DNA from: an uncultured Prevotellaceae bacterium
GTDB lineage: Bacteria > Bacteroidota > Bacteroidia > Bacteroidales > Muribaculaceae
DNA length: 64,000 nt
Assembly: GCA_947306175.1 (NCBI GenBank)
Contig: CAMZFV010000005.1
Coordinates: 62,001 to 126,000, forward strand
Reading direction: 5' to 3'
The notes beneath the pieces are model-generated. The model searched no databases. It saw only the letters and a program-made list of their open reading frames with translations, and had not been told where the DNA came from. Positions 48,436-58,648 of this stretch are shown one piece after another. The stretch's first letter is position 1; each line of letters begins with the position of its first letter. A program made the position numbers and the translations under genes.

Positions 48436-50553
48436 TTATTTGAACTCATTACACTTTGGACAGAACCAGTATGATTGCTTCTCCTTTTTGCTGAACAAGC
48501 TTATCAGCGGCAGACCGCATATCGGGCAAAGCTTGATGACAGGCTTCATCCGCAGGTCCGCATAGAAGATTGGTTTCAGAGTGGTCGGATGTACACAAGA
48601 ATTCTCCTGACAGATCCAGAAGTGCTTCTTGGTCTTCGGGGAATACTTGCGTACAAGCGTTTTACGATGGCATACAGGACATTCCCTATTGGGAAACTCC
48701 TGGCCTTCAGCTGCTTTGATTGTCAATGACATACGAGGAGAGGTCTCTTCTGCGAACTTAATGTTTTCGCGAACCATCCTCTCGGTCTGCTCCATAAAGT
48801 CACCTAACCCCATCTTGCCATCGGCAATGGCCGAGAGATTATACTCCATTTCTGCCGTGAGGTCAGGCTTGGTCAATGATTCGTGAATGTTCTCGATCAT
48901 TGCCACGCCGAAGTCAGTCGGAACGAGTTCCTTACCCTTTTTCTGAATACAGGGAAACGAATGAGACTTTCCTGACGATATGGCGAGCAAGTCAGCAATG
49001 ATGCTATCACGAGTTGCCGGCGTTCCAATGCCTTTGCACTCCTTCAGTTTCTCTCTGTTAGGATTGTCCGGGTTGACAAAACGCCAGATATTGGTCATCG
49101 CTGCCAGCAGCGAGCCTTCCGTAAAACGCTTAGGGGGAGTGGTCTTCTTATCCTCTATAATATATACAGGTATAGGGAACTCATCGCCAACCACAAGGTT
49201 TGGAATGTCTTTGACTTCATCCTCCTTGTCATCCGACTTAGCAACACTACGCCATCCTGGACTGACAACCGCCTTGCCAGTTCCTGCGAACATACATCCT
49301 TGTGCCTCTATTTCGTATTTGATGGCGTTGTATTTACAAGGGGGAAAGAACTGGATGATGTACCGCATGGCTATCATTTCATAGATCTTGCGCTCCCATT
49401 CGTCCAAGTTTTTTGGGACAACGCCAGTAGGTATCAGCGCATGATGTGCGCTGACCTTGTTGTCATTGAAGCAGCGACTCTTTATTGTGGAGTCGGCATG
49501 GAGTGCAGCCTCCATGCCATAATCGCCAAGGGATTTCAAAATTCGGACACCATCCTGGTGTTGACTTGATGGGATGTAATTACAGTCAGAACGTGGATAG
49601 CTCACGAACTTCTTTTCATACAAGGACTGTACCCTTGCAAGCACACTCGACGGAGACATGCCATAACGCTTATTGGCTTCCACCTGCAAAGTATCGATGG
49701 AGTAAGGCAATGGCGAACTTTCAGTCTGGCTATGCCTCTCGCAGTGGGTGACCCTTGCGGTTTTATTTTTGATTTCTTCCTTGATCCGCTCCAGATATTT
49801 CCGGTCAATGATACGCCCTTCGCAGTCAGTCGGAGCATCTGCTGTCGATGTCAATGTTGCCGTGAAGGGGATGCCGCCCTTTGAGAGGTTGACCTTCAAT
49901 TCATAGTAGTTGATGGAATGGAAATCTTTTATCTCCTTTTCCCGATTGACCACCAAAGCAAGCGTGGGTGTCTTCACACGCCCTACACGCCAGACACAAC
50001 CATTACCGCCTGTCCGGGCACTGATCGTATATGCCCTCGACAGATTGATGCCTACTAACCAGTCTGCCCGTTCACGCGCCATGCCTGCATGGTACAATGA
50101 ACGAAACCGTTCATTCGGCACGATATTGTCAAACGCCCGTTTCATACTGTCGCTGTCTTTGGCATTGATGAGAATGCGCCATACATCCCCCTTATAGCCT
50201 ACATATTCCAATATTTCGTCAATCAGCAACTGCCCCTCACGGTCAGGGTCACCGCCATTGACTACGGCATCGGCCTTCTTCAAAACAGTGCGGATATACT
50301 CAAATTGCCCCTTGGCTGTTGGCGAGGGGAATTTCTTCCATTCTGTCGGGAATATGGGATATTTCTTAAAATCAGCATATTCCTTACCGTAGGCCTCAGG
50401 CATGGCCGTCATCAAGATGTGGCCAAACGCCCATGTCACGATGACATCATCTTTCTGGTAGCAGTGCTTGCTCCGACAGGCGGCATAATCACTCCACAAG
50501 TAAGACGCTATTGCTGTGGCGATGTCCGGCTTTTCTGCAATATAAACTGTCAT
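48436..50553 (-). CDS. topB: DNA topoisomerase III (type IA)
   Basis: TVYIAEKPDIATAIASYL, NGGDPDREGQLLIDEIL, ISYPRSDCNYIP-type motif (VSYPRSDCNYIPSSQ), C-terminal CPVCHRKT and CPICGLPL zinc motifs. Confidence 0.93.
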   Translation of the reverse strand: MTVYIAEKPDIATAIASYLWSDYAACRSKHCYQKDDVIVTWAFGHILMTAMPEAYGKEYADFKKYPIFPTEWKKFPSPTAKGQFEYIRTVLKKADAVVNGGDPDREGQLLIDEILEYVGYKGDVWRILINAKDSDSMKRAFDNIVPNERFRSLYHAGMARERADWLVGINLSRAYTISARTGGNGCVWRVGRVKTPTLALVVNREKEIKDFHSINYYELKVNLSKGGIPFTATLTSTADAPTDCEGRIIDRKYLERIKEEIKNKTARVTHCERHSQTESSPLPYSIDTLQVEANKRYGMSPSSVLARVQSLYEKKFVSYPRSDCNYIPSSQHQDGVRILKSLGDYGMEAALHADSTIKSRCFNDNKVSAHHALIPTGVVPKNLDEWERKIYEMIAMRYIIQFFPPCKYNAIKYEIEAQGCMFAGTGKAVVSPGWRSVAKSDDKEDEVKDIPNLVVGDEFPIPVYIIEDKKTTPPKRFTEGSLLAAMTNIWRFVNPDNPNREKLKECKGIGTPATRDSIIADLLAISSGKSHSFPCIQKKGKELVPTDFGVAMIENIHESLTKPDLTAEMEYNLSAIADGKMGLGDFMEQTERMVRENIKFAEETSPRMSLTIKAAEGQEFPNRECPVCHRKTLVRKYSPKTKKHFWICQENSCVHPTTLKPIFYADLRMKPVIKLCPICGLPLISLFSKKEKQSYWFCPKCNEFK

Positions 50554-50564
50554 AACGATTATGT

Positions 50565-51176
50565 TTACAGGTTCCTTTGAATGATATTTGGTGGCTGGTG
50601 TCTTGTGCGGACCATCGTTGGGTATTCCAGCTCCACATTGTACATGTGGAGAATCCTGTAGATGTTGCTCTTCCCGTGATAGCCCGTCCTTGACATGATT
50701 TCCTTGATGCTGTAACCCGCATTGTACATATTGATGACCATGCGGTATTTCTTCAGTTTCTTCTCCTGGTGCTTATCTGCAATGAGTTCCGCCTCAAAGT
50801 CATCAAAACCTTCATCACGCTTGTCTGTACGCACATTGACAATGGCAGAGAGCACATTCCTGGTGCTGCCATTTGGGAACAACTCATCGGAGGTGTCCAA
50901 ACCATCGAACAAAGAAATAATCCGAATGTGCCGACTTAGGCAGTATTTCAGGAAAAACACCAGATCCGTGTGATTCTTGAAGGCATTGTCAAATGACAGA
51001 AGCACCGCTGCGTCGCCTTCATTGAGTTTGCCGAGAAAACACTTCCATTCAAGACGATCATTGTCATCCTTGTCCTCAATATGGATAGGGGAACATTGAA
51101 GCTGTTTCATCTTTGAAACCCCCACTTCAATATTATCAACATATTGAGCATTATTTATATAGCCGACGCAACTCAT
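50565..51176 (-). CDS. Serine-recombinase-like protein with apparently missing catalytic motif, C-terminal HTH
   Basis: DAAVLLSFDNAFKNHTDLVFFLKYCLSRHIRIISLFDGLDTSDELF resembles resolvase core; N-term GYINNAQ in place of YxRVS. Confidence 0.65.
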   Translation of the reverse strand: MSCVGYINNAQYVDNIEVGVSKMKQLQCSPIHIEDKDDNDRLEWKCFLGKLNEGDAAVLLSFDNAFKNHTDLVFFLKYCLSRHIRIISLFDGLDTSDELFPNGSTRNVLSAIVNVRTDKRDEGFDDFEAELIADKHQEKKLKKYRMVINMYNAGYSIKEIMSRTGYHGKSNIYRILHMYNVELEYPTMVRTRHQPPNIIQRNL

Positions 51177-51414
51177 GTTGTACCTCTTGCTGCAAATATT
51201 GAGCGCAAAGTTATATTATAATTATTTAATAGACACTTTATTTGTCAACTTTAACACTTTGTTTTGCAATCAAATAAGCAATTTGGTTCTGTTTGGTTCT
51301 ATTTCTCAATAAAATGATACCAATAATTAAAATATTAGGAAATAATATCAATATTTTGAGCAAAACACAGTAGTTTTGCATCCTGTAAATCAACCCAAAC
51401 ATATTTATAAGGAT

Positions 51415-52461
51415 ATGATCACATTTAACACGTTCAAAAACTCAAAACATTTGACATTAAAACTATGTTTATTATGCCTGACGGTTTTCCTGTTTTCATC
51501 ATGCTCCAGTGATGACAAACTTGATTTCAGATCTTCAAATGATGCGTTAAGAGCATATCAGGATTATCTGAGTTCCGTCAAAGAAACAAAGATCTGCAAC
51601 ACTTCATCATTCTGTAAAGAAATCAAGGTATGGAAGGATATCTCAGATACCGTTTACCACTTTCTGATGAAGGATTCCACATTCATTAAAGACTTACATT
51701 GTGCAAATGACTATGCATCAATCCACGACTCCATTCGTTTTGAGTTTCTCAGACTGACTGAGACATGGCGGTACTCATACGAGGATGTTCTGCAAATCAA
51801 GGAGCAGACATCCATATTCCATGAGGACAATGAGTTGCACGAGGCCGTCATTGAAGCGCAGCCTTTCTTTGTCGCATTAGACAGCCTTCCTGTCATAGAA
51901 TCCAACAAGAAAGATATTCTTTCTCAATATCGTAGCCTACTGAAGCACACCATACAATCCGGCATCCATGATAAGGCTGCCATGCTTGACTTCATCGGCA
52001 GGGAGGATAATTTGTTCCGCTCATTCCTGGTTCACATCTATGAGATGGATAACGAGCCGTTATCTGACATCACACAAGAAACGGAACGGATTTGCCGGAA
52101 CATCTTTATTGCTGCGAAAAACGGAGAGATTGCTGCACGTGACGCCATGGTCTATATGTCTATGCGGACGGTCAGACGGCTTTTGCAAAACTCCACCGCC
52201 TGCATATCGGACATCAACAATCAGAAGACAATGAGCAAGGCTCAGGGAAATGCCTATCTATGGATGATTATTCAGCCGTTCATCAGCATTGACCAGTTTT
52301 CGATCGCCACACTCACGCCACAGGAACATAGTCATTTCAACTACATCATCGCACAACTGCCGAAGTCGGTCAAGTTTGCCGAGACATTCGGCATTGACCA
52401 ACGTGCCTTAAACTATCTCCTTCCTCAACAACTCTTGAAAATGTATGTATTAACACTCTAA
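51415..52461 (+). CDS. Predicted lipoprotein of the mobile element
   Basis: Signal with lipobox LCLTVFLFSSCSS; unknown family. Confidence 0.65.
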   Translation: MITFNTFKNSKHLTLKLCLLCLTVFLFSSCSSDDKLDFRSSNDALRAYQDYLSSVKETKICNTSSFCKEIKVWKDISDTVYHFLMKDSTFIKDLHCANDYASIHDSIRFEFLRLTETWRYSYEDVLQIKEQTSIFHEDNELHEAVIEAQPFFVALDSLPVIESNKKDILSQYRSLLKHTIQSGIHDKAAMLDFIGREDNLFRSFLVHIYEMDNEPLSDITQETERICRNIFIAAKNGEIAARDAMVYMSMRTVRRLLQNSTACISDINNQKTMSKAQGNAYLWMIIQPFISIDQFSIATLTPQEHSHFNYIIAQLPKSVKFAETFGIDQRALNYLLPQQLLKMYVLTL

Positions 52462-52473
52462 ATATTCAAGGAT

Positions 52474-52929
52474 ATGATTAAAGACGAAGTAACCAGATTT
52501 ATGGCCTTAGCGCCGCTCATGCTGCCAAAGTTGATAAAAAACACGACAGCCGAAGAAACGGACATCACTGACGATTCCGCCATATTGTATTTCACATTGG
52601 AGGAGGCATTGCCAATCAGCCTCGTGATGGATATGCTTGAAGATGACATGGAACTGTCATTGCTTTATCATGGCACAAGTAAGGACAACACAAAGCTGCA
52701 TCATTGCTGTTTCTTTACAAGCCCTGCCAATGGAAAGAACATGTTTAAGTTCAACATGGTCTCAGATAACCGTGAATATGTCAGTGACCTGACCATTTCC
52801 ATTTTCGACTCACTTGACACGATGGAGAGTGAGCTGGAATCAGATCTGACGTCACATGCCAAAAGTTTCGACTTCATTCAGGCCATGGAGGTTTCTGAAG
52901 TGCTTGGCTTATTCTGCCTGTTGGAATGA
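52474..52929 (+). CDS. Hypothetical protein of the element
   Basis: 151 aa ORF in tightly packed series. Confidence 0.6.
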   Translation: MIKDEVTRFMALAPLMLPKLIKNTTAEETDITDDSAILYFTLEEALPISLVMDMLEDDMELSLLYHGTSKDNTKLHHCCFFTSPANGKNMFKFNMVSDNREYVSDLTISIFDSLDTMESELESDLTSHAKSFDFIQAMEVSEVLGLFCLLE

Positions 52930-53309
52930 GAACAGAACTCCTATATAAGATAGCCGACATGATCAACGCCAACAGCACGAAATACCGTGCTGTCATCCCT
53001 CGCGCTAAAAGGCAGTATATGACACAACAGGGCAAAATCCTTGTCAAGTCCACTTGTCTTGTCCTTAATGTTATGGTGACGACCCGACCGAAGAACCATG
53101 TGAATCGGAGCATCTGGAACATTTATGAAAATGACATCGACAGAATTATCACAAAAATCAGTCGCAGGGATAAGGCGTTTGCCCAGCGGATTGACAATGG
53201 TGAGCCGACCCTGTTTGACATTGAGGTCATTGTGCGTCGGGCATCATTCCAAGCACTTAAACTGAAGCTTGTCAGTACGGCCTACGACATCTACGCAGAG
53301 AACAGTTAA
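52926..53309 (+). CDS. Hypothetical protein of the element
   Basis: 127 aa ORF overlapping upstream stop by 4 nt. Confidence 0.6.
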   Translation: MRTELLYKIADMINANSTKYRAVIPRAKRQYMTQQGKILVKSTCLVLNVMVTTRPKNHVNRSIWNIYENDIDRIITKISRRDKAFAQRIDNGEPTLFDIEVIVRRASFQALKLKLVSTAYDIYAENS

Positions 53310-53349
53310 TTCAATATTATCCATATTACTTGTATTACTAAATTCACAT

Positions 53350-53838
53350 ATGGTAGCAAAGATCATATTCTTCGTATTTCCCTTATTACTGATATTGCTT
53401 CCTTTATTGCTATATCGGAAATACAAACCGCCGTACATCATCGTATGGCTTCGCTTGGCATTCGACAACAATGCCAGAAAGATGGCAACGAACATCACAC
53501 AACTTGTGCTCATTTTCTTCCATGTCACATACTTTGCCATCTTTCCAGAAGACTACGGTTTTATCTTTTCTTCCTTCATTGTATTCTTCATGTTTGCAAC
53601 CAAAACAACTGTCAGGCTGATGCTCGCCACCAGACGGAACAAGGTCTTGTATCGGCTCCTGGCCATTGCAAGCGTTGCGCTACTATTCGCACCTCACACA
53701 TTCTCGACTTCTTTCTCTTTGGCATTGATTCTGGAATGTGCAACATTCTTTCCATCCAAGAAATCTGAGGACTTCCAGGAGAAGCATCTTAATGAGGAAG
53801 GAATGGACAAGAAATTCGTAGACTCCTATTTTAGTTGA
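53350..53838 (+). CDS. Membrane protein of the element
   Basis: Hydrophobic ORF (about 5 TM) starting MVAKIIFFVFPLLLILLPLLLY; ORF track start 53269 may be too early. Confidence 0.55.
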   Translation: MVAKIIFFVFPLLLILLPLLLYRKYKPPYIIVWLRLAFDNNARKMATNITQLVLIFFHVTYFAIFPEDYGFIFSSFIVFFMFATKTTVRLMLATRRNKVLYRLLAIASVALLFAPHTFSTSFSLALILECATFFPSKKSEDFQEKHLNEEGMDKKFVDSYFS

Positions 53839-53874
53839 AAATAAACATTAACACTATAATAAAACCAATTCGTC

Positions 53875-54216
53875 ATGAAAAAGAATCAGACAAATAGAAC
53901 CATCCGCAAGATGACGTTTGACATAACTCTTCTGGATATCCTTAAAACGAAAGACAATCACAAGCTGTCTCGTTTTGACGCATTCATGTGGTTAGCTGAG
54001 CATATCCTTAATGGATTTCCTTGTTCCCAAGAAGAAGGCCGGTTACAACTGTACAAAGTCACAAACATTGAACTGGCAAAAAGATGGCATTGGAGCCGCC
54101 CAAGCGTCCAGAAATTTACTCAGGAACTCATCGATCTGGGTTTACTCAGACGGGAGCGTTTCGGCAAATATTTTGCCTATTCGCTGAGTGCCGAAGCAGA
54201 GAAATTTATCAAGTGA
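53875..54216 (+). CDS. Winged-helix-like small DNA-binding protein of the element
   Basis: IELAKRWHWSRPSVQKFTQELIDLGLLRRERFGKYFAYSL. Confidence 0.7.
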   Translation: MKKNQTNRTIRKMTFDITLLDILKTKDNHKLSRFDAFMWLAEHILNGFPCSQEEGRLQLYKVTNIELAKRWHWSRPSVQKFTQELIDLGLLRRERFGKYFAYSLSAEAEKFIK

Positions 54217-54289
54217 ATTGATAGCATACTCTTCAATCTTCTCGAATATGAGCAGGCAGCCACAATCAAAGATCGGAACTTCACTCTCC

Positions 54290-54467
54290 CAAATGAGGAG
54301 CTTGCTCCTCCGAACAAAGAGATATGATGTCGAACAAAGGGAAGGGAGTTTTATAAAAACTCTTAGCCTAATAAGAGTTAACATTCATTAACTCATTAGG
54401 CTGCCTCTCCTGAAGGAGTTCCTACGGGGAGCAAGCTCAGGCAGAAGAGATTAATAGACACAAAAAA
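54290..54467 (+). other. Candidate oriT region upstream of MobV relaxase
   Basis: Hairpin GAGGAGC-TT-GCTCCTC (54295-54310) and imperfect inverted repeat AGCCTAATAAGAGTTAA/TTAACTCATTAGGCT (54365-54402) immediately before the relaxase. Confidence 0.5.
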
Positions 54468-55922
54468 ATGGCAGAAAAGAAACAAGTAATGGATGTGCGT
54501 CCAAACAAGGATGGCATATCAAAACTGGAAAGCAACGAGCAGCAGCGCAACTGGTCAGAAAACCTTTGGGACAGAAAATCCAAAGACAGCCTTGCCAATT
54601 ACGACCCGACTCGTGCCCATCTGAACTTCGAGGTCACAAAAGGAGGAAAGGTCCAGCCGATAGACAAGTCCAAGAGCATTGACGAGAGGATGAAAGACAT
54701 CCTCAACTCACGTGGTATCAAAAATCCTAACGCCAGGGCTAAGGCACGCAGAAAGCAGCGGATCCTTGCCCAGATGATATTCGGCGGCAGTAGAGGGCGC
54801 ATGTTGGAAATGGCGTTCGGGGAGCAGGACGTAAATCTCAATAAAGGGGCGGATAACTCAAAACTGACGAGAGCCAAGGAGATTGAGACATGGGCGGCTG
54901 AAATCTATGGCTTTGTTGCCCGAAAATTCGGCGAGGAAAACATCGTCAGTTTCTACGTTCATTTGGATGAAACGAATCCTCATTGCCACTGTACCATCCT
55001 ACCCATAGACGAAAAGAACCATCGGATTTCATGGACAAGCGTTTTCGGGAAGAATCCCATGGAAGAGAAAGCAACTTTTACACGACTTCACAATGAGCTG
55101 TACGAGGAAGTCAACAGACACTGGGGGCTTGAACGTGGCAGCAATAAGGCGGAAACAGGCGCAAGGCATCGCTCGACAGAGGAATACAAACGTGACCTCA
55201 TCAACCAGGTGCAGCAGTTGGAGAATACTAGAGAAGGATTACAAAGACAGATTCGTAGAGCCGAGATCAAACTGAAAGGATTGTCCACGATGATAGCGAA
55301 CTTACAGACCCGGAAAGAAAAAATAAACGAAGAAATAAAACTTATCGCTCAGCAACTTGGAGAGGACGGACAGGACAAGGAGCAGTTAGCCAATCGCATG
55401 GAAGAGCTCCGTAAACAGATGGAAGACATCGATCAGAAGATGGCGGACAAGCAACGGATGCTGGACGAAGCGGAATCCGAACTATCGAATGCCAAAACGG
55501 AACTTGAAAAAATGAAGCAAGCCCATAGCAAAATGTCTAGATTCATCGGAGATGACATTGACAGAAAGGCTGAAATAGTTCACTCAAACATCAATGCCAC
55601 GTATTATAAGATGATGGCTTCTTCGATGGAGCCTCTTTTGCCTACCCTCAATGCGGAACAACATGAGATTTTAGATAAGTCCGGCTTCTTTGACCTCAGA
55701 AACAATTCTCAACACATCATCAACTGCGCCCTTCTGTTGGCCATCAACTACATCAGTCAGGCCACGACCTATGCAGAGTCTTGTGGCGGCGGAGGCAGCG
55801 GTAATATGTCTGGATGGGGACGAGACAAGGATGACGATGATGAGCGCTGGTGGATGAGGTGCATCCTTCAGGCAGCCGCAATGGTCAGACCTGCGGGTCG
55901 AAAAATCAAAAGAAGCAGATAA
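54468..55922 (+). CDS. MobV/Pre-family relaxase
   Basis: VSFYVHLDETNPHCHCTILPIDE (HxDExxPHxH), AHLNFEVTKGG, long coiled coil. Confidence 0.9.
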   Translation: MAEKKQVMDVRPNKDGISKLESNEQQRNWSENLWDRKSKDSLANYDPTRAHLNFEVTKGGKVQPIDKSKSIDERMKDILNSRGIKNPNARAKARRKQRILAQMIFGGSRGRMLEMAFGEQDVNLNKGADNSKLTRAKEIETWAAEIYGFVARKFGEENIVSFYVHLDETNPHCHCTILPIDEKNHRISWTSVFGKNPMEEKATFTRLHNELYEEVNRHWGLERGSNKAETGARHRSTEEYKRDLINQVQQLENTREGLQRQIRRAEIKLKGLSTMIANLQTRKEKINEEIKLIAQQLGEDGQDKEQLANRMEELRKQMEDIDQKMADKQRMLDEAESELSNAKTELEKMKQAHSKMSRFIGDDIDRKAEIVHSNINATYYKMMASSMEPLLPTLNAEQHEILDKSGFFDLRNNSQHIINCALLLAINYISQATTYAESCGGGGSGNMSGWGRDKDDDDERWWMRCILQAAAMVRPAGRKIKRSR

Positions 55923-55984
55923 TCATCAATATGAGTAATACAAGTCATATCAGTATCATTAGTAATATCAAAATCAATTACATC

Positions 55985-57334
55985 ATGAAGAAAAGTATTC
56001 TGATTTCACTTTTAGCCTTGTCCATGGCGACAAGCGTCCACGCAAGTATGATTGACAGCCTTCAACGAGTCACAGTTGACAACCCGGATTTACATCGTCT
56101 GACTCCGACATTGACGACTTACTATGTACAGCTGGGCATAGCAAGTCAGCACTGGTTTGTTGGTGCCCAAGGTGGTGCATCGGCATTCATTGGGAACCCG
56201 ATAGGATGTGGCGACCTGTTCGACCGCATCATGCCTTCATTCAATGCCTATGTAGGCAAATGGATCACACCTGCTGTTGGTGTGCGATTAGCTTTTCAGG
56301 GATTTAAGTACAAGAACAGTAACCTAGACATGGGTGACTACCAGTTGGGACATGCTGACCTGATGTATAACGTCGCTAACTTGTTCCGACTGCCATCGGA
56401 ACGCTTGTCCAAGTTTGACTTTGCTCCTTTTATAGGTGCAGGACTCGTTCATGGCGCTGACCAGTTCTGTGTCGACGGTAGCAAGGATCGGAACTATTTG
56501 TTTGCCCTTACCTATGGCATCCATACACGATGCCATCTCGGGGAACGTTTCTACCTGTCTGGGGAATTGGGGAACTTCACTACATTCCGAGATTTCGACG
56601 GCTATGGTTCACATGGAAAGCTATGCGACAACATGCCGTCTTTGACGCTTGGCATCGGATTCAACTTGGGAACGCCACGATGGAATCATGCCATTGATGT
56701 AAATCCTTACATCAATCAGAACGAGAATCTGCTTGCTTATATAGAACGGCTGGAACAATCCAACAAGCATCTTCGAGACCAACGTAATATAGACCGAAAG
56801 ACTGTGGATGAGCTGAAAAAGATTCTGGAGATTGAAGGACTGCTTGGCAAGTATGGCTATCTGTTTGACAACAATGACGGAGGTAATGCCAAGAACAATT
56901 ACAGAGGCTTGCTTTCACTGCGTTCTCGCATGAAGGGCATGAATGAATACGCCATGCCTTACTCATTACAAGACAAACCGAATGTATTGAACATACCCAT
57001 ATACTTCTTCTTTGAGCTGGGCAAAGCTAAGTTGACAGATAATTCCCAATTGATAAACCTGGACGAACTGGCAAAGGTGGCTATCGAGCATAATCTCAAG
57101 GTACATATTGCGGGTGCAGCCGACAGAGCAACGGGGTCTGAGAATGTCAATTCTGAATTAAGCAAAGAGCGTGCCAGGTTCATAGCTAAGGAGCTGTCAA
57201 AACGCGGTGTGCCAACAGATAGGATGAAAGGCGTTTCACTTGGGGGCATACAGGAGTTCGGCAACCCGAAAGATAACAGATATAGCAGAGTGTCACTCTA
57301 TCTGGAAATTGACGACGAACAACCGACAAATTAA
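55985..57334 (+). CDS. OmpA-family outer-membrane protein
   Basis: Signal peptide MKKSILISLLALSMATSVHAS; C-term FFELGKAKLTDNSQLINLDELAKVA..GAADRATGSENVNSELSKERARFIAKELSKRGV. Confidence 0.88.
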   Translation: MKKSILISLLALSMATSVHASMIDSLQRVTVDNPDLHRLTPTLTTYYVQLGIASQHWFVGAQGGASAFIGNPIGCGDLFDRIMPSFNAYVGKWITPAVGVRLAFQGFKYKNSNLDMGDYQLGHADLMYNVANLFRLPSERLSKFDFAPFIGAGLVHGADQFCVDGSKDRNYLFALTYGIHTRCHLGERFYLSGELGNFTTFRDFDGYGSHGKLCDNMPSLTLGIGFNLGTPRWNHAIDVNPYINQNENLLAYIERLEQSNKHLRDQRNIDRKTVDELKKILEIEGLLGKYGYLFDNNDGGNAKNNYRGLLSLRSRMKGMNEYAMPYSLQDKPNVLNIPIYFFFELGKAKLTDNSQLINLDELAKVAIEHNLKVHIAGAADRATGSENVNSELSKERARFIAKELSKRGVPTDRMKGVSLGGIQEFGNPKDNRYSRVSLYLEIDDEQPTN

Positions 57335-57793
57335 ATGGACGATTATCGGGTCATCATAGCTGGCAGCCGCTCCTTCAGTAACTACGAGTTGCTGAGGGAG
57401 CATTGCCTTTCCCTACTTCAAGAGAAAATGAGGGCACACCGGGTAATCATTGTGTCCGGACATGCTCAAGGCGCTGATATATTGGGTGAAAGGTTTGCCA
57501 AGGAACAAGGGTTAACCGTTGAGCTTCATCCCGCTAAGTGGAGAGCCTTAGGCAAGGCGGCTGGCATGATACGCAATGCAGAAATGGCAAGGGCCTCTGA
57601 TGCCCTTATAGCATTCTGGGACGGCAAAAGCCGTGGCACAGCTCAAATGATCAGTTTTGCCAGGCGAAGAGGATTGGAGGTCTCTGTCGTGGATGAATTA
57701 AATCTGAAATCTTCTTTCACTTCACACCCAAACAAACCTGTTACTTCCTCAGTGCATGATGAGAAACAGTCATCAATATCATGGCATCGATGA
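57335..57793 (+). CDS. SLOG-domain DUF2493-like protein
   Basis: RVIIAGSRSFSNYELL, IVSGHAQGADILGERFAKEQG, LIAFWDGKSRGTAQMISFARRRG. Confidence 0.85.
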   Translation: MDDYRVIIAGSRSFSNYELLREHCLSLLQEKMRAHRVIIVSGHAQGADILGERFAKEQGLTVELHPAKWRALGKAAGMIRNAEMARASDALIAFWDGKSRGTAQMISFARRRGLEVSVVDELNLKSSFTSHPNKPVTSSVHDEKQSSISWHR

Positions 57794-57857
57794 GCACTGG
57801 ATAATAAGGTTTCAAAATGATGCCGACATCAAAATAAGGTGTTTTCATTATTACTAA

Positions 57858-58643
57858 TCAATATACATCAAACTTTAATTCAATCACATTTCCGCCTCCA
57901 CAAAGCTTAATAGCTCCTTTCTTATATATATCTGCCCTGCTGCAAATAACAACAAACGCATAAATCATTGCATTTGAATATATAACTTTCTGAAACCTGC
58001 TCAGTTGCGTCCTCTCGAAATCGAGACTCTTCTTGTAGTTCTTTACAATCCACTTTCTAAGACTGTTTCCTATAGCGAATTCAAAATTATCAGCGTAATA
58101 CAGAGCATTGACAATGCAAGTGTCTATTCTAGGATTCTTTGCATAGACGATCTCCATAGTATGCGTAGATAAAAACTTACAGAAATCGTCGCTTATTATG
58201 AATCGCCTTTTGTTATAATCATAAGCGATAGCAGAAAAATTAAAAAACGCCGTTTTTAATAAGGAATTTACCGTTCCCTTCATTCCTTCCCGCAAGATGC
58301 CCCATGTTCTTTCAATATCCCACCAATCGATAGTAAGCCTATTAAAAACAAGTTTATATCCATTAAAGTTGTTCTTTTTGAGAGTCACATTTCGCAGCAA
58401 ACTAATTGGTATCCTTACCTTATATGTATCCACCGCTACAAAATCTATATCTCTGTTATTAAGGTAGCCTAATAGAAAATTTCTTATAACTCCACTATAC
58501 ACATACAGAGGAACTTGATTAGATACGCAATTAACCAGCTCCTTAGCTTTATTCTCTGCTAAAATAACATCAACGAACAAGCCAAACGAAGGTGCTTGGG
58601 CTTGAATAATACTTCTATTAAGGTTGTAGTCTCGATATTGCAC
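57858..58643 (-). CDS. Pol-beta-superfamily nucleotidyltransferase, CCA-adding/poly(A)-polymerase head-like
   Basis: LYVYSGVIRNFLLGYLNNRDIDFVAV resembles GGxxRDxLLGxxxxDxDxx; later acidic TIDWWDIERTW could supply third carboxylate. Confidence 0.65.
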   Translation of the reverse strand: MQYRDYNLNRSIIQAQAPSFGLFVDVILAENKAKELVNCVSNQVPLYVYSGVIRNFLLGYLNNRDIDFVAVDTYKVRIPISLLRNVTLKKNNFNGYKLVFNRLTIDWWDIERTWGILREGMKGTVNSLLKTAFFNFSAIAYDYNKRRFIISDDFCKFLSTHTMEIVYAKNPRIDTCIVNALYYADNFEFAIGNSLRKWIVKNYKKSLDFERTQLSRFQKVIYSNAMIYAFVVICSRADIYKKGAIKLCGGGNVIELKFDVY

Positions 58644-58648
58644 TATCC

